From contig NZ_JHVL01000002.1 in the NCBI RefSeq assembly GCF_000620125.1, forward strand, positions 62,001-126,000: a stretch of 64,000 bases of DNA, written 5' to 3'. The notes under the pieces were generated by a model. It was given only the letters and a program-made list of their open reading frames with translations, searched no databases and had not been told where the DNA came from. This DNA is from Clostridiisalibacter paucivorans DSM 22131. GTDB lineage: Bacteria > Bacillota > Clostridia > Tissierellales > Clostridiisalibacteraceae. Below are positions 45,888 to 53,869 of this stretch, piece after piece. The stretch's first letter is position 1. Each line of letters begins with the position of its first letter. A program made the translations under genes and the position numbers.

Positions 45888-45916
45888 ATTATAACACTTA
45901 TATCATTTTTGTACAA
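45888..45916 (-). promoter_or_regulatory. Strong promoter of the rnf leader
   Basis: TTGTAC (45911-45916), a 17-nt spacer and TATAAT (45888-45893) on the minus strand place the RNA start just before the structured leader. Confidence 0.85.
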
Positions 45917-45976
45917 GCCTAATGATAATTATTAAATTAACTAATAAAACATCTTAATTAAACTTATTAACTATAG

Positions 45977-46522
45977 TTATATATTATGAATATCTTTTAT
46001 ATTTTCTTCTATATATGTCTTTATCCATAACAGCACATCTATATTATCTATACTTAATTCTTTTAATGTCTTTTTAATTTCTCTAGTGTCAAATTTAAAC
46101 TCTCTATTATTACACTGATGTCTATATACTATGTCTACATCTTTATCTTTATTTAATAAAGAAACTAATGTCTTCCCCATATTGCCCAATGGTGCTCTAT
46201 CTATATGACTATATTTCAAACTAAAGTGCACTTCTGTTCCTTTTCCCAATTCAGAAGATATTTTAAAGTCTCCCTCGCATCTTAGAGCTGCAGCCTTAGT
46301 CAAAGATATGCCCATTCCTACCTTTCTAGTTTTTCTGGAAGTCATAAAAGGATCATCTACTCTTTTTAAAAATTCTTCGTCCATTCCCTTGCCATTGTCC
46401 TCTATATCTACAGTCAATATATCTTTATCTATATTTTCTAATATATTTATTTTTACTAATGTTGCCCCTGCATCATAGGAGTTTTCTACTAGGTCCAATA
46501 TATGAAGTGATAATTCTTTCAT
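45977..46522 (-). CDS. HATPase_c ATP-binding protein of the hydrogenase-like operon
   Basis: This 181-residue protein has a GHKL ATP-binding fold: an N-box (LHILDLVENSYDAGATLVKI), G1 (DIEDNGKGMDEEF) and G2 (GMGISLTKAAALRCEGDFKISSELGKGTEVHFSL). There is no H-box or receiver, so it is not a complete histidine kinase; it resembles the ATP-binding protein routinely encoded with clostridial [FeFe]-hydrogenase operons. Its ATG overlaps the PHP gene stop (ATGA), so the two are co-translated. It is the last gene of the operon before the rnf promoter. Confidence 0.85.
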   Translation of the reverse strand: MKELSLHILDLVENSYDAGATLVKINILENIDKDILTVDIEDNGKGMDEEFLKRVDDPFMTSRKTRKVGMGISLTKAAALRCEGDFKISSELGKGTEVHFSLKYSHIDRAPLGNMGKTLVSLLNKDKDVDIVYRHQCNNREFKFDTREIKKTLKELSIDNIDVLLWIKTYIEENIKDIHNI

Positions 46523-47244
46523 GCTATTATTCCCCCTGTATCTGTAAGATACGTTAACACTGAATTTATATTTAACTGTTCTATATCTATGAAATTAATA
46601 GGCTCATTTATATCTCTTAAATAATGGGCATCAGAGTTTTTTATTATATTGTATTTTGATAAATCTGTATTGAAAATATTATTTTGGTCTTGAAAATATT
46701 TTGACAACTCTACTGTATATATATCTAATCCATCAGGTATAAATCCCAAAACAGCAAGCATACCAAATGACTTTCTATCAATATGAGCAGGCACCATTAC
46801 TCCATTATATTTTTTAACCATATCGTTTATATCATCTAAAGAATATTTGGTACTACTAATCAACAATTTATCTACTTCATTTATTAATTCATCTTCCATG
46901 TCCCTTATTTCTTGATTACCAAAAATTAAAGGATTATTCTTTATATCTGGTAATCCATCATAAATTAAATCTTGAAACTTTATCCCATCATTTAAGTCAT
47001 AAAAATAGCAACATACATGTACTTCTTCTTTAGTAGTCACCTCAATACCTGGAATTACCAATATATCTTTTTCAAGTCCGAGCTTCATTATAGACTCTAC
47101 ATTTAGCATAGAATTATGATCTGTTATAGCTATTATATTTAACCCCTTTATATAACACATGTTTATTATATTATTAGGTGTCATATCAGTATTACCACAA
47201 GGTGATAAGCAAGAATGAATATGCATATCATAGCTAAATTTCAT
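46519..47244 (-). CDS. PHP-domain phosphoesterase-like protein
   Basis: This protein of about 241 residues is a PHP domain: MHIHSCLSPCGN (HxH), NIIAITDHNSM (D, H), a central VIPGIEVTTKEEVHVCCYF (E and H), VPAHIDRKSFG, and NSDAHYLRDI (D-x-H). These are the metal ligands of PHP phosphoesterases. The ATG at 47244 starts 3 bases after the upstream stop and gives the canonical start. The substrate is unknown; in Clostridia it is regularly encoded with DRTGG and hydrogenase-like genes. Confidence 0.88.
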   Translation of the reverse strand: MKFSYDMHIHSCLSPCGNTDMTPNNIINMCYIKGLNIIAITDHNSMLNVESIMKLGLEKDILVIPGIEVTTKEEVHVCCYFYDLNDGIKFQDLIYDGLPDIKNNPLIFGNQEIRDMEDELINEVDKLLISSTKYSLDDINDMVKKYNGVMVPAHIDRKSFGMLAVLGFIPDGLDIYTVELSKYFQDQNNIFNTDLSKYNIIKNSDAHYLRDINEPINFIDIEQLNINSVLTYLTDTGGIIA

Positions 47245-47246
47245 TT

Positions 47247-47579
47247 CTATAATCCCATTTCTTTTAGTTTGCAAGCCAATTCATAGGCACTTAAATCTGA
47301 TTTTAATAATGGAATACCTTCTTCATTCGATTTATTTATTGTGTCTTCATCTATTTCTACCCCTTCAGCTATCAAAACAGCAGAAATATCTACCAATGTG
47401 GCTACTGCCATTACATTTATATGCGTTTGAATTGTTATCCATATATTACTACTTCCTGCTTTAGCCATCACTAAACTTAACAAATCCCCTATATAGACTC
47501 CTTCTACATTTTTATCTATACCAGCGTCACCCGCCACAACTTTCAATCCTAATTCTTTAACTATATCTCTTATAAGCAT
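47247..47579 (-). CDS. DRTGG-domain protein (second copy)
   Basis: This protein of about 110 residues is a single DRTGG-like domain: LIRDIVKELGLKVVAGDAGIDKNVEGVYIGDLLSLVMAKAGSSNIWITIQTH in pieces. DRTGG domains are found N-terminal in HPr kinase and in Pta and are thought to bind ligands; alone they are uncharacterised. The ATG at 47579, one base after the hydrogenase-like stop and with GGGGGG upstream, is preferred over a longer start. It is the smaller of two DRTGG proteins in this operon. Confidence 0.85.
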   Translation of the reverse strand: MLIRDIVKELGLKVVAGDAGIDKNVEGVYIGDLLSLVMAKAGSSNIWITIQTHINVMAVATLVDISAVLIAEGVEIDEDTINKSNEEGIPLLKSDLSAYELACKLKEMGL

Positions 47580-47580
47580 T

Positions 47581-48864
47581 TCAACCCCCCTCATTATCGT
47601 TATTATTATCATTCATAAACATGCAATCATATATATTGGCATAACCTCTAACTATATCTTCTGCTAATGCCCTACAACTAGGAGCACCACATGAGCCACA
47701 ATCAAGACCAGGCAATATATCTAAAATATACTTAAGCTTTTCTATCTTCTTTACTGCTGTTTCAAAATCGTCATCTAACTGCATTATTTCTTTAGGCTTT
47801 AATTCATTTGTCCAGCATACAGCTTTAGTTTTATATAGATCCATTGCATAACTATCTTTTACCTTAGATTTATATTCTTCATTATTTGAAATTTTTCTGA
47901 TTCTACTACTAGCTATAAAAGGATTTTCAACATTCAATGGTCCTCCTACACATCCTCCTATGCATGCATATCCTTCAAAAAAATCTATGTTATTGAGTTT
48001 TCCTAACTCTATTTCTTCTAAAACATCTATTACATTATCTATGCCATCTGCCGAAATATAATTTTTAATGCCTATAGCCTTACTTTGACCTCCAACCGAA
48101 GACCATCCTATGCCAAGATGAGAGCCTTTATTAAACTTGTCATAATCAGTTATATGCTTAGTATTACTCACTATATCACCATAAATCTTCTTTATAGATA
48201 TTGCCCCAGTTAGTTCAGATTTTTCTATTCCTATAGGCTGTTTAATACTGGTTACTTTAGCAGGACAAGGTGTCAAATAAAATACTCCTATATTATCTTC
48301 CTTTATATTATTTTTTTTCATTATCTCTCTTTTCGCCAGCCTTGCAGCAATCTCCATTGGCGATTCTATATTTACTATATTTTTTAATAATGTAGGAAAT
48401 CTTACTTGAATAATCCTTAGTATAGCAGGACACATTGAAGATATAATGGGTTTAGGAATTTTTTCTTTTTCAATAATATTCCTTAATATGATACTAGAAA
48501 TATCTGCAGCAATTCCCTCATCATAGACATAATCAAAACCCATATTTTTTATACCTTGATATACTTTATTCATATCTATATTATCAGTAAATTGCCCATA
48601 CATTGTAGTAGATAATATTGCTATATTCATTTCAAAATCTTGAAGCCTTGATAAATCATCTGTTATTGCATTTTGAGCATGGTATGGACAAACTATAATA
48701 CACTCTCCACAATCTATACATCTTTCTTTAATTATTATTGCCCTTTTATCTCTCACTCTGATAGCCTCCATAGGGCATTTCCTCATACAATGAGTACACC
48801 CTTTACATTTTTCCTCTTCCAAAACAACAGAGTGGAAATATTTATTCATATCTATCACCGCCAT
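47581..48864 (-). CDS. [FeFe]-hydrogenase-like iron-sulfur protein, probably sensory
   Basis: This 427-residue protein has two N-terminal [4Fe-4S] motifs (CKGCTHCMRKCP, CIDCGECIIVCP) and an H-cluster-type domain. A C-terminal FeS domain has CGSCGAPSC followed by Cys414. H-cluster motif L1 reads SSMCP: Cys145 keeps the ligand position, but the preceding proton-relay Cys is Met144. L2 reads LTPCPAK (Cys200, Lys203) and L3 reads GYACIGGCVGG (Cys301, Cys305). So the four cluster ligands survive and the proton shuttle is lost, as in proposed sensory hydrogenases. No PAS domain is fused. It sits between two DRTGG/ATPase gene pairs. Confidence 0.85.
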   Translation of the reverse strand: MAVIDMNKYFHSVVLEEEKCKGCTHCMRKCPMEAIRVRDKRAIIIKERCIDCGECIIVCPYHAQNAITDDLSRLQDFEMNIAILSTTMYGQFTDNIDMNKVYQGIKNMGFDYVYDEGIAADISSIILRNIIEKEKIPKPIISSMCPAILRIIQVRFPTLLKNIVNIESPMEIAARLAKREIMKKNNIKEDNIGVFYLTPCPAKVTSIKQPIGIEKSELTGAISIKKIYGDIVSNTKHITDYDKFNKGSHLGIGWSSVGGQSKAIGIKNYISADGIDNVIDVLEEIELGKLNNIDFFEGYACIGGCVGGPLNVENPFIASSRIRKISNNEEYKSKVKDSYAMDLYKTKAVCWTNELKPKEIMQLDDDFETAVKKIEKLKYILDILPGLDCGSCGAPSCRALAEDIVRGYANIYDCMFMNDNNNDNEGG

Positions 48865-48874
48865 TTATTATATA

Positions 48875-49309
48875 CTATTTAATTAGTATTCTAATATATA
48901 CTTCCGTTCCTTGTCCCTCTTTCGATTTTATATCAAATATATCAGCACATCTCTTAATATTTGGTAACCCCATACCTGCACCAAATCCCAATTCTCGCAC
49001 TTCATTAGGTGCTGTAGAATATCCTTCTTCCATAGCTAAATCTATATCTGGTATTCCAGGACCAATGTCCTTAGATAAAATTTCTATCTCTTTTGGAGAA
49101 ATTATAACTGATATATTGCCACCATTTGAATGTATTACAAGATTCATTTCTGCTTCATATGTGGCTATAGATACCCTCCTTGTCACATCTGCATTTATAC
49201 CTAATTGTTTCAATATTTTTTTCACATTACTAGAAGCTTCTCCAGCCTGTGTGAAATCATTACGAACAATCTTGTATTCAAGCTTAATAGAATTATTTTC
49301 TACTCTCAT
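48875..49309 (-). CDS. Anti-sigma-like HATPase_c protein of the hydrogenase-like operon
   Basis: This 144-residue protein is a SpoIIAB/RsbW-like ATP-binding domain: AGEASSNVKKILKQLGINADVTRRVSIATYEAEMNLVIHSNGG (N-box), DIGPGIPDIDLAMEEGYSTAPNEVRELGFGAGMGLPNIKRCAD (G1 and G2). Such domains act as serine kinases or anti-sigma factors, but no sigma or anti-sigma-antagonist gene is adjacent. It overlaps the first DRTGG gene by 17 nt and precedes the hydrogenase-like gene. Confidence 0.85.
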   Translation of the reverse strand: MRVENNSIKLEYKIVRNDFTQAGEASSNVKKILKQLGINADVTRRVSIATYEAEMNLVIHSNGGNISVIISPKEIEILSKDIGPGIPDIDLAMEEGYSTAPNEVRELGFGAGMGLPNIKRCADIFDIKSKEGQGTEVYIRILIK

Positions 49310-49673
49310 CTAAGACTTTGCTCCTCCCTGACTCTACACCTGTCAATCCTTTTTCATATAATTTCCCCGATGCAGTATAAAGTATATAATCTGTTTTCAT
49401 TATAGTAAAATTATTCCTTTTTCCTAGTTCCAATACTTGTTTGTTAGGTGTTTTTCCCCTTACAAAAACTATTGCAAATAAATCTATCATCTCTGCCGTT
49501 CTTATAACCTGCGGATTTGTCAGTCCAGTTAAAAGTATTGTGGGGCCGTCTACAAAAGCCAATACATCGCTCATGAGATCAGAGCCAAAGGCCTTTGTTA
49601 CTTCTCTGTCTAGAAACTCTTCGCCAGTTAAGACTTCAGCATTTAATATTTCCTTTATTTCTCTTAATTTCAT
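49293..49673 (-). CDS. DRTGG-domain protein (first gene of the hydrogenase-like operon)
   Basis: This 126-residue DRTGG domain contains MKLREIKEILNAEVLTGEEFLDREVTKAFGSDLMSDVLAFV in pieces and TGLTNPQVIRTAEMIDLFAIVFVRGKTPNKQVLELGKRNN. It is the promoter-proximal gene of the six-gene set running to 45977. By analogy DRTGG may sense a nucleotide or other small ligand; this is inference. The ribosome site GGGGTG lies about 11 nt from the ATG. Confidence 0.85.
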   Translation of the reverse strand: MKLREIKEILNAEVLTGEEFLDREVTKAFGSDLMSDVLAFVDGPTILLTGLTNPQVIRTAEMIDLFAIVFVRGKTPNKQVLELGKRNNFTIMKTDYILYTASGKLYEKGLTGVESGRSKVLDESRK

Positions 49674-49692
49674 GCTTTTAACACACCCCTAT

Positions 49693-50463
49693 CTAATCAA
49701 CCTTTATAATATTTATATAATTGTAGAACACCCTATAGTACTCACTAATTATGTCCTCTTCAGCATTATCTATCATAGACTGTCTTTTTTGTAAAAATTT
49801 ATTGAGACTTTTTCTATCTTCATCATCATTTTTGTAATTATTTAATTGCTCTAATATTTTCTTATTGTTATTATCTATAGTAACTTTTAAGGATTTGATT
49901 TGTGAATCTTTTAACTGTTCTGACAACAGAGCCGTTTCTTCCTCATAACTATTTTTTATTGTATTTATTATATTGGCTAGACCTTCTTTTCTTACTGATT
50001 TGATTTCAACCCTTTTCTCATTAATAAAACTATCTTTTAATATACCTTTAACATATACATTATATCTTTCAGCTTCTTCACGATCTAAAAAAGTCCCAGC
50101 AAAAACTTTATAATCATTATCAACTTCTAAAATAAACCCAGGTATTTGCTTTGAATTCATTTCTTTTACAAGTAACTTACCGTTTTCAATATCATCAAAA
50201 CTCCCTGTTTGTATGCTATATAAAACCAAATCTTTAAATTCATATACTTCTTTATCATTATCTTTTGATTTGCTTTCATCTTTAACTTCACTAATTTCTG
50301 TCTTTTCATCAACTTCTTTATCTATATTGGGTAATAATACATGTTTTACTAGACCAAAAGCTATCATGACAGATACTAAAGGAGCTATTATAAAAAAAAG
50401 TAGAAAGTTTACTAGCTTGTCCCTTCTACTATACCTTTTTCTATTTTTTCTGCTTAACCTCAT
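49693..50463 (-). CDS. SPOR-domain membrane protein
   Basis: This 256-residue protein has a very basic N-terminus (RLSRKNRKRYSRRDK) and one membrane helix (LLFFIIAPLVSVMIAFGLV). An acidic linker and a SPOR domain follow (VLYSIQTGSFDDIENGKLLVKEM to YKVFAGTFLDREEAERYNVYVKG, about 80-145), then a helical C-terminus. SPOR domains bind denuded glycan strands at septal or spore peptidoglycan. It lies just upstream of the DRTGG operon, and shared transcription is possible. Confidence 0.82.
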   Translation of the reverse strand: MRLSRKNRKRYSRRDKLVNFLLFFIIAPLVSVMIAFGLVKHVLLPNIDKEVDEKTEISEVKDESKSKDNDKEVYEFKDLVLYSIQTGSFDDIENGKLLVKEMNSKQIPGFILEVDNDYKVFAGTFLDREEAERYNVYVKGILKDSFINEKRVEIKSVRKEGLANIINTIKNSYEEETALLSEQLKDSQIKSLKVTIDNNNKKILEQLNNYKNDDEDRKSLNKFLQKRQSMIDNAEEDIISEYYRVFYNYINIIKVD

Positions 50464-50511
50464 AATCTACCTCCAAACAACTTTAATTGTTTTAAATAAA
50501 TTCACAAATGT

Positions 50512-51576
50512 TTATATATATTTATCTAAATTCAAACTCAATTGAATAGGTTCATCAAAATATACTATATTAGATAATGTAACTCCTAAAAGTCTTACCT
50601 TTTTATCTATATTAAACCTATTGTCTAATATATAATGGGCAGTTCTATTTATTGTATTAAAATCATCAGTAGAGTAGTCTAATGTTATACTTCTGGTTTC
50701 CACAGTAAAATCTTCATATTTTATTTTTAACGTCACAGTTTTTATTCTATATCTCTTTCTTAAAATTCTAGTCACTACATCTTTTACATATCTATCTACT
50801 CTTTCATGAAGTATCTTTATATCATTTGTATCTTCTAAAAATGTATTTTCTTCACCTATAGACTGTGCTCCTTCTGGATTCTCCACAGGCCTATTATCTA
50901 TGCCATTTGCAAAATCAATTAATTCTTCTCCTCTTTTGCCAAATAAATTCACCAAAGTTTTTTTGTCATATTTCTGGATGTCTTCAATTCTATATATACC
51001 TAATCTCTTTAACTTTTTTTCCGTCTTAGGACCTACCCCCCATAATTTTCTTATAGATAGTGGCTTTAATATATCTATAGCTTCATTTTTTTGTATTATG
51101 GTTAACCCATCTGGTTTTTTCATGTCTGAAGCCAGTTTGGCTAAAAATTTATTATAGGATATGCCAACAGAAGCTGTAAGATATAACTTGTTATTTATAT
51201 CTTCCTTTATTTTTTTCGCTATTTCCAAAGGATTTTTACCTGACACATCTAAAAAGGCCTCATCTAAAGATATAGGTTCAATCTTATTGCTATAATTATA
51301 AAATATATCATGTAACTTTTGTGAAACTTTTTTATATTTATTTTTATTTACAGGTACAAATACTGCCTTAGGACATAAAGCCTTAGCTTTTTTTGATGGC
51401 ATAGCAGAACGAATTCCGAACTTTCTAGCCTCATAAGATGCCGCACACACCACTCCTCTAGAGTATGGATTGCCCCCTACTATAACTGGCTTATTTTTTA
51501 GATTAGGCCTATCTCTCTGTTCTATGGATGCATAAAAGGCATCCATATCAACATGCAGTATCCATCTATTATCCAT
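50512..51576 (-). CDS. dinB: DNA polymerase IV (Y-family translesion polymerase)
   Basis: This 354-residue protein contains WILHVDMDAFYASIEQRDRP, SLDEAFLDVSG with catalytic acidic residues, helix-hairpin-helix (IRKLWGVGPKTEKKLKRLGIYRIEDI) and the little-finger domain. The C-terminus QLSLNLDKYI resembles a beta-clamp-binding peptide. The ATG at 51576 with GGAAGTG is preferred to the ATG at 51615. It stands alone. A TATAAT-like -10 lies just upstream, but no clear -35. Confidence 0.95.
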   Translation of the reverse strand: MDNRWILHVDMDAFYASIEQRDRPNLKNKPVIVGGNPYSRGVVCAASYEARKFGIRSAMPSKKAKALCPKAVFVPVNKNKYKKVSQKLHDIFYNYSNKIEPISLDEAFLDVSGKNPLEIAKKIKEDINNKLYLTASVGISYNKFLAKLASDMKKPDGLTIIQKNEAIDILKPLSIRKLWGVGPKTEKKLKRLGIYRIEDIQKYDKKTLVNLFGKRGEELIDFANGIDNRPVENPEGAQSIGEENTFLEDTNDIKILHERVDRYVKDVVTRILRKRYRIKTVTLKIKYEDFTVETRSITLDYSTDDFNTINRTAHYILDNRFNIDKKVRLLGVTLSNIVYFDEPIQLSLNLDKYI

Positions 51577-51738
51577 ATTAACACTTCCATTATATATATT
51601 ATAACATTTTATCAATACTATGACTAATAATTATATCAATTAACTTAATTAACATTGTTTATTGCATTATAACTTATATTAATATATATATTATATCTTT
51701 TTTATTTTATTAAAAAAGTTTCATTTTAAAATAGTCAC

Positions 51739-51778
51739 AAATAAAAAGACTGGACAAAATGATCCAGTCTTTTTATTT
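51739..51778 (-). terminator. Terminator of the flavoprotein reductase gene
   Basis: A 16-bp stem (51739-51754 with 51763-51778, core AAAAAGACTGGA) ends in T5 and more T on the minus strand. Confidence 0.85.
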
Positions 51779-51793
51779 ACTCCGTATTCATTT

Positions 51794-53578
51794 TTACTGA
51801 TTCATAATGTTTTCGCCTGAAATTCGTCCAAATACTACAATATCTAGCAAGGCATTTCCACCTAAACGATTAGTTCCATGGATCCCTCCTGTTATCTCAC
51901 CAGCTGCATAAAATCCTGGGATTATTTCATCATTAGCATCTAGCACTTGGGTTTTCTCATTGATTTTTACTCCTCCCATAGTATGATGCACTGCAGGGTA
52001 TCTCAATGTAGCATAAAAAGGTGCCTTTTCAACTTTATTTTTCCATAATTTACGTCCAAATTCATCCTTTTGTTCATCTACAGACTTATTAAATTTATCT
52101 ACAGTATCTTTTAATACATTTGACTCTATATTTATTTTTTGTGCTAAATCTTCTATAGTATCAGCTTTTACAATAATACCTTCTTCTATTAGTTCTTCAA
52201 TATTTTGTCCTGTCTCATTATTAGGACCTGTAATAACTTGAGAGTCATTAATCATATAATATTGACCATCAGTCTGAGCTAAGATTGCTTCGCATAATTT
52301 ATCTCTACGATTATCTTCATTTATAAAACGTTTTCCTTCTTTGTTGACAAAAATCGAATTTTCTACATTAATGGTAGGTCCTACCAACTCAATCGCCATA
52401 GGTAGTAATTGAATATGTTCCATACCTACTAATTGAGCGCCTACATCTTCAGCCATTACAATTCCATCTCCAGTAGCCCCAGGATGATTAGTTGTTGGTT
52501 TATCTGCCGTTAAACTTGGTACATATTTAGTTCTCATTTCTACATTGGCAGCAAAACCTCCTGATGCCAGTATAACACCCTTTTCTCCCATAATTTCCAT
52601 AGGTGTTTTATCTAATACATTTTCAGCTTTTACACCTATTACTCTTCCTGATTCATCTTTTATTATCTCTTTAGCCTTAACATTAGTTATAATCTCAACA
52701 CCATATTCTTTTGCTGCTTTCTCTAAAGTTTCTATGTATCCTGTACCAGCAGGCTTTACAGCTTGATGAGTCCTTGGCCATAAAGAACCTACAACAGATC
52801 CTATTTCGTTTCTAAATTCCATACCATAGGATTCCAACCAATGCTTACCATCTAGTCCATTCTCAACCATTATTTTAACTAATTTAGAATCTCCAGCCTT
52901 GTCTCCACCTTCATATGTTTGCTTAAAATGTTTATCAATAGAGTCTTCAATTCCTTGCTCTTTTTGTCTTTCAGGATCAGCTGAGTTATAAGCACCACCT
53001 GATCTAATAGTATTGCCTCCAAGCATAGGCATTTTTTCAATCAAAATTACCTTACCACCATTTTCTCCTGCAGCAACAGCAGCTGAAAGTCCAGCACCGC
53101 CTCCACCTATTACTACTACATCAGCGGACTTAGAAATCATTTCTTTAGGCTCAGTTGATTCATTGGACACTGTCTGAGATAAAGCACTAATCTCTACTCC
53201 TGCACCTTCCAATGCTTTAGTTACTGCTGTCAATACAGCATCACTAGTAACTGTTGCACCAGAGATAGTATCAACTGCCAAACTTTGATTTTTCACTATA
53301 GTTTCAGGTATCTGATTTAAGGGAACATCGCTAATTTGAGGAGTTTCACTATGTTCAACAACATTCACTTCTTCTATCTTATCTTCGCTAAGTACCACTT
53401 CTACCTTAAGAGTACCATTGTGACCTTGGGCTTCACCCATATATGTACCTGCATTAAATGTGGTACTGGACTCTTCACCTTCATCAGATGATGTAGGTTC
53501 ATTGCTTTGACATCCAAATGCAGTCAATAACATGGCAATAGAAAGTACTAAAACTAATAAAGTTCTAAATTTCTTCAT
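51794..53578 (-). CDS. Exported flavinylated fumarate-reductase-like lipoprotein (FMN_bind plus FAD_binding_2)
   Basis: This 594-residue protein has a lipoprotein signal peptide (TAFGC with Cys23). An FMN_bind domain follows (about 40-125) with the flavinylation motif SGAT, Thr109. The FAD domain has VVVIGGGGAGLSAAVAAGENGG, MLGGNTIRSGGAYN and the GFYAAGEITGGIHGTNRLGGNALLD end. It resembles extracytosolic reductases (fumarate, urocanate, methacrylate-like) that take electrons from membrane carriers. The actual acceptor is unknown and no heme domain is present. No partner gene is adjacent; it has its own promoter and terminator. Confidence 0.88.
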   Translation of the reverse strand: MKKFRTLLVLVLSIAMLLTAFGCQSNEPTSSDEGEESSTTFNAGTYMGEAQGHNGTLKVEVVLSEDKIEEVNVVEHSETPQISDVPLNQIPETIVKNQSLAVDTISGATVTSDAVLTAVTKALEGAGVEISALSQTVSNESTEPKEMISKSADVVVIGGGGAGLSAAVAAGENGGKVILIEKMPMLGGNTIRSGGAYNSADPERQKEQGIEDSIDKHFKQTYEGGDKAGDSKLVKIMVENGLDGKHWLESYGMEFRNEIGSVVGSLWPRTHQAVKPAGTGYIETLEKAAKEYGVEIITNVKAKEIIKDESGRVIGVKAENVLDKTPMEIMGEKGVILASGGFAANVEMRTKYVPSLTADKPTTNHPGATGDGIVMAEDVGAQLVGMEHIQLLPMAIELVGPTINVENSIFVNKEGKRFINEDNRRDKLCEAILAQTDGQYYMINDSQVITGPNNETGQNIEELIEEGIIVKADTIEDLAQKINIESNVLKDTVDKFNKSVDEQKDEFGRKLWKNKVEKAPFYATLRYPAVHHTMGGVKINEKTQVLDANDEIIPGFYAAGEITGGIHGTNRLGGNALLDIVVFGRISGENIMNQ

Positions 53579-53620
53579 TTAAATTCCTCCTTTTACATTT
53601 AGTTTTTTATATTTAAGTAG

Positions 53621-53649
53621 ATTGTATGTTAATTTTAAAACAAAGTCAA
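53621..53649 (-). promoter_or_regulatory. Promoter of the flavoprotein reductase gene
   Basis: TTGACT (53644-53649), a 17-nt spacer and TACAAT (53621-53626) on the minus strand lie about 45 nt before the start codon. Confidence 0.8.
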
Positions 53650-53695
53650 GATATTTTAATATTCATTCTTATTATTGAAAAAATCTAATTAAAAT

Positions 53696-53726
53696 AAAAA
53701 GACTACCCAATTTGGGTAGTCTTTTT
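53696..53726 (-). terminator. Terminator of tRNA-Leu(GAG)
   Basis: The stem AAAAAGACTACCCA / TGGGTAGTCTTTTT follows the tRNA CCA directly and ends in T5. Confidence 0.85.
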
Positions 53727-53810
53727 GGTGCGGGTGATGGGATTTGAACCCATACGCCATACGACACACGGCCCTCAACCGTGCCTGTCTGCCTATTCCA
53801 GCACACCCGC
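53726..53810 (-). tRNA. tRNA-Leu (anticodon GAG)
   Basis: This 85-nt class II tRNA has the acceptor GCGGGTG / CACCCGC, the anticodon stem CACGG-TTGAGGG-CCGTG giving GAG, a long variable arm, the T arm ATGGGTTCAAATCCCAT, and an encoded CCA. Confidence 0.95.
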
Positions 53811-53834
53811 GTATATTTTTAAAGTCACTGATAT

Positions 53835-53863
53835 AGTATAACCCTAAAAACATACTGTGTCAA
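53835..53863 (-). promoter_or_regulatory. Promoter of tRNA-Leu(GAG)
   Basis: Consensus TTGACA (53858-53863), a 17-nt spacer and TATACT (53835-53840) on the minus strand lie about 25 nt before the tRNA. Confidence 0.85.
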
Positions 53864-53869
53864 GTCAAT

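Larger units (their letters stand above)
45645..45976. other. 332-nt 5' region of the rnf operon
   Basis: This gap has no gene. In transcription order on the minus strand it holds a strong promoter (45888-45916), a structured leader (45754-45873), a 16-bp perfect palindrome (45727-45742), a possible second promoter (about 45676-45703, TTGTAT and TATTAT with 16 nt between) and the rnfC ribosome site. Confidence 0.7.

Noticed and set aside
47581-47583. TGA end of the hydrogenase-like gene as a selenocysteine codon
   Set aside because: The next gene starts one base later with its own ribosome site, and no conserved residues follow the TGA in frame.
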